Shown here: piece by piece, positions 20,108-28,973 of the stretch
Position numbering within the stretch: the stretch's first letter is position 1
How the letters are laid out: every line of letters starts with the position of its first letter
Assembly: GCA_004000515.1 (NCBI GenBank)
Contig: CP034537.1
Coordinates: forward strand, 2,604,001 to 2,668,000
Origin: Pseudomonas poae
Lineage (GTDB): Bacteria; Pseudomonadota; Gammaproteobacteria; Pseudomonadales; Pseudomonadaceae
Direction of reading: 5' to 3'
DNA: 64,000 nt
Made by a program: the position numbers and the translations under genes
Notes under the pieces: generated by a model
What the model was told of the DNA's origin: nothing
The model's input: only the letters and a program-made list of their open reading frames with translations
The model's database searches: none

Positions 20108-20984
20108 CCGGAAACTCGCGCAACAACGCCAGCCAGGCCTGGGCGGCTTTCGACAGATAGGCGCCCTCACGCCAGATAAACGCGATGTCCCAGCGTAGGT
20201 AGTCGGGCGCCTTGAGCGTCAGGCGCACCACACCCGGTCGCACCAGTGCACGGGCAACCACGCTGGGCAACAGCACCACGCCCTGGCCGGCCGCGACCAG
20301 CGCCGCCAGAAAATCTGCCTGCCCGCTACGCCCGACTTCCTTCGGCGTGAAGCCCACCCCTTGGCAGGCCTGCAGCAGTCGGTCGTTCAGCACAAAACTG
20401 CGTTGGTACATCAGAAAGGGTGTGTCGGCCAATTCCTCCAGGCGTACCTGGGCGTTTTGCGCCAGCGGGTGATCCATCGGCAGCAGGGCGTCCAGCGGTT
20501 CATCGCAGAAGGGCTGCCAGGCGAATGCCGGGTCGCTGGGCATCAGGCTGCCGCCCACATCCAACTCACCGCTCAGGATCGCCTGTTCGATGGTACGGCT
20601 GCCGCCTTCCAGCAGTTGAATGGTGACCTTCGGATAGCGCCGCCGGTACTCGGCAAACAGCCCGGCGAACAAGGTGTCGCCCGCCAGCAGCGGCAAGCCC
20701 AGGCGCAATTCGCCACGGGTCAGTTGCTGCATGTCATCCAACTCGCTGAGCAACTCGCCCTGTAGGCGCAGCATGGCTTCGGCCCGTTGCAACACCACCT
20801 GGCCGGCGGCGGTCAGGCGGATCTGCGAGCCGGTGCGCTCAAGCAACGGCGTGCCCAGGCTCTGTTCAAGCTGTGCCACCTGTTTGCTGACGGCGGACTG
20901 GCTGATGTGCAAGGTTTTGCCCGCTTGGGTGAAACCGCCTCGATGGATGACTTCGACAAAGCTGCGCAGCTGTTTGAATTCCAT
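20088..20984 (-). CDS. cidR: LysR-type regulator of cid genes (CidR-like)
   Basis: 298 residues from 20984. The N-terminal winged HTH (FKQLRSFVEVIHRGGFTQAG, LHISQSAVSKQVAQLEQ) precedes the effector domain (about 90-295). It is divergent from cidAB with 98 bases between, the usual arrangement for CidR, which in other bacteria responds to overflow metabolites such as acetate. The start was chosen because the conserved domain begins at MEFKQL. The symbol rests on context. Confidence 0.85.
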   Translation of the reverse strand: MEFKQLRSFVEVIHRGGFTQAGKTLHISQSAVSKQVAQLEQSLGTPLLERTGSQIRLTAAGQVVLQRAEAMLRLQGELLSELDDMQQLTRGELRLGLPLLAGDTLFAGLFAEYRRRYPKVTIQLLEGGSRTIEQAILSGELDVGGSLMPSDPAFAWQPFCDEPLDALLPMDHPLAQNAQVRLEELADTPFLMYQRSFVLNDRLLQACQGVGFTPKEVGRSGQADFLAALVAAGQGVVLLPSVVARALVRPGVVRLTLKAPDYLRWDIAFIWREGAYLSKAAQAWLALLREFPVNRAVQ

Positions 20985-21082
20985 GATCCTAATTCCAATT
21001 TGGAATGGCTGGCAGTCTAACAATTCGCTGTGGGGATGGGAGGTGACTCTTTAAAATGAGCGCCTACGAGGAATCAAAGCTC

Positions 21083-21454
21083 ATGAAACATTTCATCCGT
21101 CTGCTGATTGAACTGGTCGTGTTATTGGCCATTTACCTGTTTGGCTGCCAACTGTCGACGTGGCTGGCGTTGCCGATCCCTGGCGGTGTGGTCGGCCTGG
21201 GTTTGCTGTTGGCAACCTTCGCCAGCGGCCTGGTCAAGCCGGCGACCCTGCAACTGGGCGCGGGTGTGTTGATGGCGGAAATGCTGCTGTTCTTTATTCC
21301 CGCACTCATGAGCCTGCTGGACTACGGCGGCCTGTTGCGCAACGACGGCTGGCGCATCCTGCTGGTGATCGCGTTCAGTACGTTGGCGGTGATGCTGGTG
21401 ACGGCCTTTACCGTGGAACTGGTGTGTCGCTGGAAGCTGCGCCATGAAGCTTGA
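21083..21454 (+). CDS. cidA: CidA/LrgA family holin-like protein
   Basis: 123 residues with four hydrophobic helices (LIELVVLLAIYLFGCQL; VVGLGLLLATFASG; GVLMAEMLLFFIPALM; ILLVIAFSTLAVMLVTAF). The LPIPGGVVGLGLLL segment is typical of LrgA/CidA. These proteins affect murein hydrolase activity, programmed lysis and metabolite transport. ATG at 21056 with GGAGGTG ten bases upstream is an alternative start adding nine residues. Overlaps cidB by 11 bases. Confidence 0.88.
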   Translation: MKHFIRLLIELVVLLAIYLFGCQLSTWLALPIPGGVVGLGLLLATFASGLVKPATLQLGAGVLMAEMLLFFIPALMSLLDYGGLLRNDGWRILLVIAFSTLAVMLVTAFTVELVCRWKLRHEA

Positions 21455-22130
21455 ACTGATGCCGTTGTTCTGGCTCGCCCTGACCTTGGGCGCCTATGTG
21501 TTCAGCCGTTGGATCTACCGTCGCACCGGGCGCTACCTGTTGTCACCGGCGATCCTGGTGCCGGTGCTGCTGCTGGCGGTGGCCGTGCCACTGAACACTG
21601 CTTATGCCGAGTATGCCGCCGACACCCATTGGCTGATGTTGATACTGGGCCCGGTCACCGTGGCGTTTGCCGTGCCGATCTGGCAACAGCGTCGCTTGCT
21701 CGCGCGTCACTGGTCGGCGTTGTTGCTCGGCATGATCGCGGGCAGCGTGGCGTCGATTGCCACCTCGTTCGGCTTGGCCAAGGCGTTGGCGCTGGACAGT
21801 TCGGTGACGCTGTCCCTGGTGCCCCGTTCGATCACCACGCCGTTCGCCATGCCGGTGTCTTCCGACCTCGGCGGCGTGCCGGAACTCACTGCTGTCTTTG
21901 TGATGTTCACCGGTGTGTTCGGCGCCATGCTTGGCGGCGTGCTGCTTAAGTGGCTGCCGCTGCGTACACCGATGGCGCGGGGCGCATTGTTTGGCGTTGG
22001 CGCGCACGGCGTGGGTGTCAGCCGTGCGCGGGAAGTGGGCGGCGAAGAAGGCTCTGTGGCGGGCTTGGTGATGGTGTTGACGGGCTTGCTCAACCTACTT
22101 GCAGCGCCTTTATTGGCGGCGCTTCTCTGA
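21444..22130 (+). CDS. cidB: CidB/LrgB family protein
   Basis: 228 residues, polytopic membrane protein. The LrgB signatures GPVTVAFAVPIW, SLVPRSITTPFAMPVS and LFGVGAHGVGVSRARE are clear. It acts with CidA in the inner membrane. Start inside the cidA end indicates coupled translation. No strong terminator follows. Confidence 0.92.
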   Translation: MKLELMPLFWLALTLGAYVFSRWIYRRTGRYLLSPAILVPVLLLAVAVPLNTAYAEYAADTHWLMLILGPVTVAFAVPIWQQRRLLARHWSALLLGMIAGSVASIATSFGLAKALALDSSVTLSLVPRSITTPFAMPVSSDLGGVPELTAVFVMFTGVFGAMLGGVLLKWLPLRTPMARGALFGVGAHGVGVSRAREVGGEEGSVAGLVMVLTGLLNLLAAPLLAALL

Positions 22131-22280
22131 CGCCGGTTCGCCAGATTTAAACTATTCTCAACGCTGACTCGTACGGTCATCAAGCTGGCTGCCAAGGCAA
22201 CTACGGCGGGCAGGGCGTCTGACTAGACTGGCCCTTCACCTAAAAAAATAATAAGAAAATGCGCCAAGGAGGTCATTGTC

Positions 22281-23062
22281 GTGAGCCTAGCCCCCGTTCT
22301 ATCGCCACAGAATGTCAAAGATCAGGTCAGTGCTGCCGAGTGGCAGGCCCGCGTCGACCTGGCGGCCTGCTATCGCCTGGTGGCGTTGCACGGTTGGGAC
22401 GACCTGATCTTCACCCACATCTCGGCCAAGGTGTCGGGCACCGAAGACTTCCTGATCAACCCCTATGGGCTGATGTTCCACGAAATCACGGCGTCGAGCC
22501 TGGTCAAGGTCGACCAGGCCGGCAACAAGCTGATGGACAGCCCCTACGAGATCAACCCGGCGGGCTACACCATCCACAGTGCCATCCATGAAGTACGCCA
22601 TGACGTCACTTGCGTGCTGCACACCCACACTGCGTCGGGTGTTGCGGTGGCCGCGCAGAAGCAGGGCGTATTGCCCATCAGCCAGCAATCGATCTTCGTG
22701 CTGTCGAGCCTGGCCTATCACGCCTACGAAGGCGTGGCGTTGAACCATGATGAGAAGGCGCGCTTGCAGGCCGACCTCGGCGACAACAATTTCCTGATGC
22801 TGCACAACCACGGCCTGCTGACCTGTGGCAGCACCATCGCCGACACTTTCCTGATGATGTTCACCTTCCAGCGCGCCTGCGATATCCAAGTGCTGGCGCA
22901 AAATGGCGGTGCGGAGTTGATTCCCATCGGGCCGCAGATTCTCGCAGGCGCTAAAGCGATGGTCGCCGCCGTCACCAAGAGCGCACAAGGTATGGTGGCG
23001 CGCTGGCGTGGCCAGCGTTGCTGCGCAAGTTGGACAGCCAAGACCCGGGGTATAAAAGCTGA
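22281..23062 (+). CDS. Class II aldolase/adducin family protein, frameshifted
   Basis: 260 residues after repair, from a GTG start with AAGGAGGT seven bases upstream. Metal-site histidines appear in VLHTHTASGVA and LMLHNHGLLTCG. The fold is that of zinc-dependent sugar-phosphate aldolases or decarboxylases; pseudomonad members of this branch have no proven substrate. The frame breaks at GG 22997-22998; adding one G restores MVGALAWPALLRKLDSQDPG and a TGA at 23060-23062. That stop overlaps the next ATG (TGATG), so the two genes are coupled. Confidence 0.88.
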
Positions 23063-23967
23063 TGCCACTCGCCGAGATCCCGCTCAGAGCCTGGCGCAAG
23101 CGCGGGCAGAGCTTTGTGTTCCGTGGTCGCACCATCCGTTATTGGGTGGCGGGGCAGGGTGAACCCCTGCTGCTGATCCACGGTTTTCCCACCGCCAGTT
23201 GGGACTGGCATTACCTGTGGCAACCCCTGGCCCAGCGCAACCTGGTCATCGCCTGCGACATGCTGGGTTTTGGCGATTCGGCCAAACCGTTGGATCACGC
23301 GTACTGCTTGCTGGAACAGGCCGATTTGCAGCAGGCCTTGTTGGAACACGTTGGGGTCGACCAGGCGGTGCATGTGTTAGCCCATGACTACGGCGACAGC
23401 GTGGCCCAGGAACTGCTGGCCCGGCACTATGAAGGCCGTTTCCAGATGGCCAGTTGCGTGTTTCTCAACGGTGGCTTGTTCCCCGAAACCCATCGCCCGG
23501 CGCTGGTGCAGAAGCTTCTGCTCAGCCCCCTGGGTTGGATGATCGGTCGCGCGTTCGGTCGCAATGCGCTGTCCAACAGCTTCAGCCAGATCTTCGGCCC
23601 TAACACCCGCCCCAGCGAAAGCGCCCTGGATGATTTCTGGAGCCTGATCAATTGCAACGAAGGCACGCGCATCCTGCACAAGCTCATTGCCTATATTCCG
23701 CAGCGCAGGCGCATGCGTGAGCGTTGGGTGCAGGCCATGCAGCGCGATGAAGTACCGCTGCGGGTGATCGACGGTGAAGTCGACCCGATTTCCGGCGCGC
23801 ACATGGTGGAGCGGTACTGCGAGCTGGTCCCGCACGCTGACACGGTGTTGCTGGCCAACATCGGCCACTACCCGCAGATCGAGGCACCGGTGCAGGTGCT
23901 CAAGCATTACTGGGCGTTTCGTGAACGGATTGCCGGCCCTGTGTGGGAGCTGGCTTGCCTGCGATGA
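23062..23967 (+). CDS. Alpha/beta hydrolase with Asp nucleophile (MEST / epoxide-hydrolase type), REP-encoded tail
   Basis: 301 residues. The nucleophile elbow is LAHDYGDSVAQELLAR, with Asp in place of Ser and HDYG as in epoxide hydrolases, haloalkane dehalogenases and the MEST family. The oxyanion-side motif is LLIHGFPTASWDW, and the late His is in ANIGHYPQIEAP. Substrate unknown; an epoxide or ester is possible. The last residues VWELACLR and the TGA stop come from a REP element, so the native C-terminus was probably trimmed or replaced. Coupled to the aldolase gene. Confidence 0.87.
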   Translation: MPLAEIPLRAWRKRGQSFVFRGRTIRYWVAGQGEPLLLIHGFPTASWDWHYLWQPLAQRNLVIACDMLGFGDSAKPLDHAYCLLEQADLQQALLEHVGVDQAVHVLAHDYGDSVAQELLARHYEGRFQMASCVFLNGGLFPETHRPALVQKLLLSPLGWMIGRAFGRNALSNSFSQIFGPNTRPSESALDDFWSLINCNEGTRILHKLIAYIPQRRRMRERWVQAMQRDEVPLRVIDGEVDPISGAHMVERYCELVPHADTVLLANIGHYPQIEAPVQVLKHYWAFRERIAGPVWELACLR

Positions 23968-24030
23968 AAACACCTCGGTCCATATGAAAAAACGCGGTGA
24001 TGCTATCGCAGGCAAGCCAGCTCCCACACA
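23940..24030. repeat. REP pair (REPIN) overlapping the hydrolase 3' end
   Basis: Perfect 26-base arms (TGTGTGGGAGCTGGCTTGCC and onward to CGAT, 23940-23965; complement at 24005-24030) around about 39 bases. The left arm encodes the end of the preceding hydrolase. Confidence 0.93.
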
Positions 24031-24156
24031 AGCCTGCTCTCCCACAATCATCCCCCAGCCTTATCGCGCACCATTCAGCCCCAGCCGACTTTATTGTGAC
24101 CCGCGCCTGTGTGCCTGACACTCGACCCATTCCCATTGTCGCCATTGGAGTTCGGT

Positions 24157-25068
24157 ATGAGTGAGTCAGTGCAGTTCCAGGATAAGGTCGTGATCGTCAC
24201 CGGTGCCGGCGGCGGATTGGGCCGGGCTCATGCGCTGCTGTTCGCCAAACACGGGGCTAAAGTGCTGGTCAATGATCTGGGCGGCTCCACTCAGGGCGAG
24301 GGCGCCAATGCCTCGGCTGCCGACCGGGTGGTTGCTGAAATCCGCGAAGCAGGCGGTACTGCCGAAGCCAACCATGACTCTGTCACCGACGGTGACAAGA
24401 TCGTCCAGAACGCCCTCGACGCGTTCGGCCGTATCGACGTGGTGGTCAACAACGCCGGCATCCTGCGCGACAAGACCTTCCACAAAATGGACGACAGCGA
24501 TTGGGACCTGGTTTACCGGGTGCATGTCGAAGGCGCCTACAAAGTCACCCGCGCCGCGTGGCCCCATCTGCGCGAGCAAGGTTACGGCCGGGTGATCTTC
24601 ACCGCGTCCACCTCGGGCATCTACGGCAACTTCGGCCAGTCCAACTACGGCATGGCCAAGCTGGGAGTGTACGGTTTGACTCGCACCCTGGCGTTGGAAG
24701 GGCGCAAGAACAACATCCTGGTCAACGCCATTGCCCCCACTGGCGGCACGCGCATGACCGAAGGCCTGATCCCGCCGCAGGTGTTTGAGCGTCTCAAGCC
24801 GGAGTTGGTCAGCCCGTTGGTGGTGTACCTGGGCAGCGAAGCGTGCCAGGAAACGTCGGGGTTGTTCGAAGTGGGCGGCGGCTGGATCGGCAAGACTCGT
24901 TGGGAGCGCAGCCTGGGGGTGGGCTTTGACCCTGAGGCCGGTTTCTCTCCCGACGATGTGGCAGCGCATTGGCAGCAGATTTGCGACTTCGACGGTGCGG
25001 CTCATCCCAAGGACAACATCGAGGCGTTGAAGGAGATGATGGCCAACTTACAGAAGTACAGCCTCTGA
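24157..25068 (+). CDS. Short-chain dehydrogenase (HSD17B4/FabG-like)
   Basis: 303 residues. The NAD(P)-binding TGAGGGLGRAHA is followed by VNDLGGSTQGEG, typical of the multifunctional beta-oxidation enzyme (HSD17B4) dehydrogenase branch. NNAGILRDKTF, the catalytic Ser in FTASTSG and Y-x-x-x-K in SNYGMAKLG follow. A C-terminal extension (240-303) exceeds the usual FabG length. It probably oxidises a 3-hydroxyacyl thioester or similar alcohol. Start at 24157 has GGAG upstream. A terminator follows. Confidence 0.92.
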   Translation: MSESVQFQDKVVIVTGAGGGLGRAHALLFAKHGAKVLVNDLGGSTQGEGANASAADRVVAEIREAGGTAEANHDSVTDGDKIVQNALDAFGRIDVVVNNAGILRDKTFHKMDDSDWDLVYRVHVEGAYKVTRAAWPHLREQGYGRVIFTASTSGIYGNFGQSNYGMAKLGVYGLTRTLALEGRKNNILVNAIAPTGGTRMTEGLIPPQVFERLKPELVSPLVVYLGSEACQETSGLFEVGGGWIGKTRWERSLGVGFDPEAGFSPDDVAAHWQQICDFDGAAHPKDNIEALKEMMANLQKYSL

Positions 25069-25095
25069 TCGTTGCTTGAAAAGATTTGAATCCTG

Positions 25096-25126
25096 CGGGG
25101 CGCTGATGGCGCCCCGTTTTATTTTG
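25096..25126 (+). terminator. Rho-independent terminator after SDR gene
   Basis: CGGGGCGC and GCGCCCCG form an eight-base stem with a TGATG loop, followed by TTTTATTTT. Confidence 0.88.
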
Positions 25127-25129
25127 GCA

Positions 25130-25157
25130 TAAAAAGGCCGCTGCAAAGGCAGCGGCC
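25130..25157 (-). terminator. Minus-strand intrinsic terminator with no gene upstream
   Basis: On the minus strand GGCCGCTGC, a short loop, then GCAGCGGCC is followed by T5. It would end a leftward transcript, yet no convincing leftward gene lies to its right before 25550. It may be the relic of a lost gene or end an unrecognised small RNA. Confidence 0.55.
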
Positions 25158-25549
25158 GAAGTAAGACGTTGGATCAAGGAGCGACAAATCAACGTCAGTG
25201 AACACCGTTAACAGATTGAAAACAGGCATCAATCCATTCAAGACTGGCTTTTCTTCCGGTTGGGGAAGCGGGCCGTTTGCCCTGAAAGCGAGATAAGAAT
25301 AGTCGCTTGTAACAAAATGAGTAATCCCGATTCATGACAAGGACTGTTGCGAAACTGGCAACAGTCGGTCTGGGCGCTATCCATTCCCCTGATAACCCGC
25401 CATCCACCCGATCCATGCTCGCGCCAAGACCCCGGCCAGAGCGCCCGTTAATCCTTTTGAGCGACAACACGAATCCCTCCTTGGTGCGCTTATCGCTCCT
25501 GATGCGCGGCAGTAGGGTGGGGTCTTCTGTCACTCACCGGGGAAGACGC
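25158..25549. other. Intergenic region upstream of DUF1302 gene
   Basis: About 390 bases with no gene I can support. A leftward frame at 25195-25533 has no ribosome-binding site or recognisable domain. The region holds a 9-bp inverted repeat (25342-25366) and should contain the promoter for 25550-28714, but I could not place a -10/-35 pair with confidence. Confidence 0.5.
25342..25366. promoter_or_regulatory. Perfect 9-bp inverted repeat, possible operator
   Basis: GACTGTTGC and GCAACAGTC are separated by GAAACTG. No T tract follows in either strand, so it is a better operator than terminator candidate. It sits about 185 bases before the DUF1302 gene; the LuxR-type regulator at 28974 is a candidate binder. 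Confidence 0.4.
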
Positions 25550-27343
25550 ATGACAAAAACAACAATGCGCGCCATCTTCAGGCCACAGGCGCTGGCCGCT
25601 GCGGTTGCACTGGGTTGCTGTGCCCAGGTACAGGCTGTTTCGTTCAACATTGGCGATGAGATCGAAGGGCAATTCGACTCATCGCTGTCAGTGGGCGCGA
25701 GTTGGGGCATGCGCGACGCCGACAAGAAGCTGGTGGGCACCGTCAACGGTGGCACCGGGCAGGCGTCTACCGGGGATGACGGCCGGCTGAACTTCAAGAA
25801 GGGCGAGACCTTCTCCAAGATCTTCAAGGGCATTCACGACTTGGAGCTCAAGTACGGCGACAGCGGCGTGTTCGTGCGCGGCAAGTACTGGTACGACTTT
25901 GAGCTGCAGGACGAAGACCGCGAATTCAAACAGATCAGCAATCACCATCGCGACGAGGGAGCTCGCTCATCCGGCTATGAGTTGCTCGATGCTTTTGTGT
26001 ATCACAACTACGCCATTGGCGATCAGCCGGGCAACGTGCGACTGGGCAAGCAAGTGGTCAGTTGGGGCGAAAGTACCTTTATTGGTAACTCCATCAACAG
26101 CATCAACCCCATCGACGTTTCGGCTTTCCGCCGTCCGGGGGCCGAGATCAAGGAAGGGCTGATTCCGGTGAACATGCTGTTTGCCTCCCAGAGCCTGACC
26201 AACCAACTGACGGTAGAAGGTTTCTACCAGTTGAACTGGGAAAACACGGTGCTGGATAACTGCGGCACATTCTTCGGTGGGGATGTGGCAGCCCATGGGT
26301 GCAATAGCAATTACACCGTGGGTAATCCGGCCATCGCGCCGTTGCAACCTGTGGCTGCAGCATTTGGGCAGGGGTTTGAGGTAACGCGCGAAGGTGTGAT
26401 TGTGCAGCGCGCACGGGATCGGGATGCCCGCGATGGCGGGCAGTTCGGTGCGGCCTTGCGCTGGTTGGGCGATGACACCGAGTACGGCCTGTACTTCATG
26501 AATTACCACAGTCGTACACCCACCGTCGGCACCATCACCAATACCGCGAACCCACTCACACTTGCCGCGATCTCCGCCGCCGCCAACGCTCGTGCGCCCA
26601 ACAGCGGCCCCGGCCTGGTCCAGAGCCTGATGCTCGGACGCGGCCAGTACTACCTCGATTACCCGGAAAATATCCGCCTGTTCGGCGCCAGCTTTTCCAC
26701 CACCTTGCCCACCGGCACGGCGTGGACCGGGGAAATCAGCTACCGGCCCAATGCGCCGGTGCAGCTCAATACGACTGATCTGACCCTGGCCTTGATCAAC
26801 CCGGTCTCCGGCCAACTGGCCTCACCCATCCGCAGCAACTTCGGCGACGACAACAAAGGTTACCGCCGCAAGGAAATCACCCAGATCCAAAGCACCATGA
26901 CCCAGTTCTTTGACCAGGTGCTCGGTGCCGAGCGTCTGACCCTGGTGGGCGAGGCGGCCTACGTGCACGTCGGCGGGCTGGAAGACAAATCCAAGCTTCG
27001 CTACGGCCGTGATTCGGTCTACGGCGCCTATGGTTTCCAAGGCGACACCGACGGCTTTGTCACGGCGAACTCCTGGGGCTACCGCGCCAGGGCGATCCTC
27101 GACTACAACAACGCGCTGTTCGGGGTGAACCTAAAGCCCAACCTGTCGTGGTCCCATGACGTGGCCGGTTATGGTCCCAACGGCCTGTTCAACAAAGGCG
27201 CCAAGGCCATCAGCATCGGCGTGGATGCGGATTACCGCAGCACCTATACCGCCAGCCTCAGCTACACCGACTTTTTCGGTGGCGACTACAACACCCTGAC
27301 CGACCGCGACTTCCTTTCCTTCAGCGTCGGCGCGAACTTCTGA
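25550..27343 (+). CDS. DUF1302 outer-membrane family protein
   Basis: 597 residues with a signal peptide (LAAAVALGCCAQVQAVSF). The mature protein is rich in alternating aromatic beta strands and ends in F (FLSFSVGANF), as outer-membrane barrels do. DUF1302 signatures include GKQVVSWGESTFIGNSINSI and AEIKEGLIPVNML. DUF1302 proteins are usually encoded beside DUF1329 partners in loci for hydrophobic or sterol-like substrates, perhaps for uptake. GGAAGA precedes the start at 25550. The DUF1329 gene follows after 24 bases. Confidence 0.9.
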   Translation: MTKTTMRAIFRPQALAAAVALGCCAQVQAVSFNIGDEIEGQFDSSLSVGASWGMRDADKKLVGTVNGGTGQASTGDDGRLNFKKGETFSKIFKGIHDLELKYGDSGVFVRGKYWYDFELQDEDREFKQISNHHRDEGARSSGYELLDAFVYHNYAIGDQPGNVRLGKQVVSWGESTFIGNSINSINPIDVSAFRRPGAEIKEGLIPVNMLFASQSLTNQLTVEGFYQLNWENTVLDNCGTFFGGDVAAHGCNSNYTVGNPAIAPLQPVAAAFGQGFEVTREGVIVQRARDRDARDGGQFGAALRWLGDDTEYGLYFMNYHSRTPTVGTITNTANPLTLAAISAAANARAPNSGPGLVQSLMLGRGQYYLDYPENIRLFGASFSTTLPTGTAWTGEISYRPNAPVQLNTTDLTLALINPVSGQLASPIRSNFGDDNKGYRRKEITQIQSTMTQFFDQVLGAERLTLVGEAAYVHVGGLEDKSKLRYGRDSVYGAYGFQGDTDGFVTANSWGYRARAILDYNNALFGVNLKPNLSWSHDVAGYGPNGLFNKGAKAISIGVDADYRSTYTASLSYTDFFGGDYNTLTDRDFLSFSVGANF

Positions 27344-27367
27344 TCACGGTTTGAAAAGGACAACTTC

Positions 27368-28714
27368 ATGCGCAAGATGATTCTGCAATGCGGCGTATTG
27401 GCCCTGAGCCTGTTGGCTGCCAACGTCATGGCCGCCGTGACACCGGAAGAAGCCGCCAAGCTGGGTACCACCCTGACCCCGGTCGGCGCCGAAAAAGCCG
27501 GCAACGCCGATGGCTCCATTCCGGCCTGGACCGGTGGCATCCCGAAAAACGCCGGTGCCGTGGACAGCAAGGGCTTCCTCGCCGACCCATTCGCCACTGA
27601 AAAACCGCTGTTCGTAATCACCGCGGCGACGGTCGACAAGTACAAGGACAAACTTTCCGAGGGTCAGGTGGCGATGTTCAAGCGCTACCCCGAGACCTAT
27701 AAGATCCCGGTGTACCCGACCCACCGCACGGTCAACCTGCCGCCGGATATCTACGAGTCGATCAAGCGCAGTGCCTTGAACGTGCATGCGATCAACGACG
27801 GCAACGGCTTGGAAAACTTCACCGGCAACCGCTACTACGCGTTCCCGATTCCCAAGAACGGCGTGGAAGTGCTGTGGAACCACATCACCCGTTACCACGG
27901 CGGCAACCTGCGCCGCATCATCACCCAGGCCACCCCGCAGACCAACGGCAGCTACACGCCGATCCGTTTCGAGGAAGAAGTGGCCGTGCCGCAACTGATC
28001 CCCGACATGGACCCGGCCAAGGGCGCCAACGTGCTGACCTTCTTCAAGCAATCGGTCACCGCGCCGGCGCGCTTGGCGGGCAACGTGCTGCTGGTGCATG
28101 AAACCCTCGACCAGGTGAAGGAACCGCGCCTGGCGTGGATCTACAACGCCGGCCAACGCCGCGTTCGGCGTGCGCCGCAAGTGGCGTACGACGGGCCGGG
28201 CACCGCCTCCGACGGCCTGCGTACCTCGGATAACTTCGACATGTTCTCCGGTGCCCCCGACCGCTACGACTGGAAACTGGTGGGCAAGAAGGAGATGTAC
28301 ATTCCCTACAACAGCTACAAGCTGGATCAGCCGACGCTCAAGTACGACGACATCATCAAGGCCGGTCACATCAACCAGGACCTGACCCGCTACGAGTTGC
28401 ACCGCGTGTGGGAAGTGGTCGGCACGGTCAAGCCGAGTGAGCGGCACATCTACGCCAAGCGCCACATGTACATCGACGAAGACAGCTGGCAAGTCGCGCT
28501 GGTGGACCACTACGACGGCCGTGGCCAACTGTGGCGTGTCGCCGAAGGGCATGCGCAGTTCTACTACGACCACCAGGTGCCGGCGTACACCGTGGAAACC
28601 CTGTACGACATCATCGCCGGTCGCTACATCGCCCTGGGCATGAAGAACGAGGAGAAGAGCAGCTTCGTGTTCGGCTTCGCCGCCAAGGCGGCGGACTACA
28701 CCCGGCTGCCCTGA
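27368..28714 (+). CDS. DUF1329 periplasmic protein
   Basis: 448 residues with a signal peptide (MILQCGVLALSLLAANVMAA). The mature protein carries the DUF1329 / LolB-like signatures: GSIPAWTGGIPKNAG, RRVRRAPQVAYDGPG, GAPDRYDWKLVGKKEMYIPY and DSWQVALVDHYDGRGQLWRV. It probably works with the DUF1302 protein in handling a hydrophobic ligand across the envelope. Same operon as the DUF1302 gene; a REP pair follows. Confidence 0.9.
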   Translation: MRKMILQCGVLALSLLAANVMAAVTPEEAAKLGTTLTPVGAEKAGNADGSIPAWTGGIPKNAGAVDSKGFLADPFATEKPLFVITAATVDKYKDKLSEGQVAMFKRYPETYKIPVYPTHRTVNLPPDIYESIKRSALNVHAINDGNGLENFTGNRYYAFPIPKNGVEVLWNHITRYHGGNLRRIITQATPQTNGSYTPIRFEEEVAVPQLIPDMDPAKGANVLTFFKQSVTAPARLAGNVLLVHETLDQVKEPRLAWIYNAGQRRVRRAPQVAYDGPGTASDGLRTSDNFDMFSGAPDRYDWKLVGKKEMYIPYNSYKLDQPTLKYDDIIKAGHINQDLTRYELHRVWEVVGTVKPSERHIYAKRHMYIDEDSWQVALVDHYDGRGQLWRVAEGHAQFYYDHQVPAYTVETLYDIIAGRYIALGMKNEEKSSFVFGFAAKAADYTRLP

Positions 28715-28758
28715 GGTCCGAGGGCATACGTTAACTTCCAATCACAGTGGGACCAACA

Positions 28759-28846
28759 TGTGGGAGCTGGCTTGCCTGCGATAGCATCGCTTCGGTGTCA
28801 CTGACAGATCGAGGTGCCTGCATCGCAGGCAAGCCAGCTCCACACA
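28759..28846. repeat. REP pair (REPIN) with a one-base defect
   Basis: Left arm TGTGGGAGCTGGCTTGCC; right arm ATCGCAGGCAAGCCAGCTCC then CACA, missing one C compared with the other copies (CCAC for CCCAC). This is the same kind of single-base loss seen in many genes here. Confidence 0.9.
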
Positions 28847-28973
28847 AACCCCTCTCACCTCTGGTTCTGTGCATGTCCTTCAATCACCCTGCTGAATACT
28901 TCTTCAACAACCGCCAGCCACAGGACTAGGGTAGGCGCCAGGTTGCAAAACAATAAAAAAGCAGGATGCAGCA

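Noticed and set aside
25195..25533. 112-codon leftward frame before the DUF1302 gene
   Set aside because: No ribosome-binding site or domain, although a minus-strand terminator lies just past it; kept only as a reason to look for a transcript.
27344..28741. 465-codon leftward frame opposite the DUF1329 gene
   Set aside because: Shadow of the real gene caused by GC-ending codons; no start signal and no domain.
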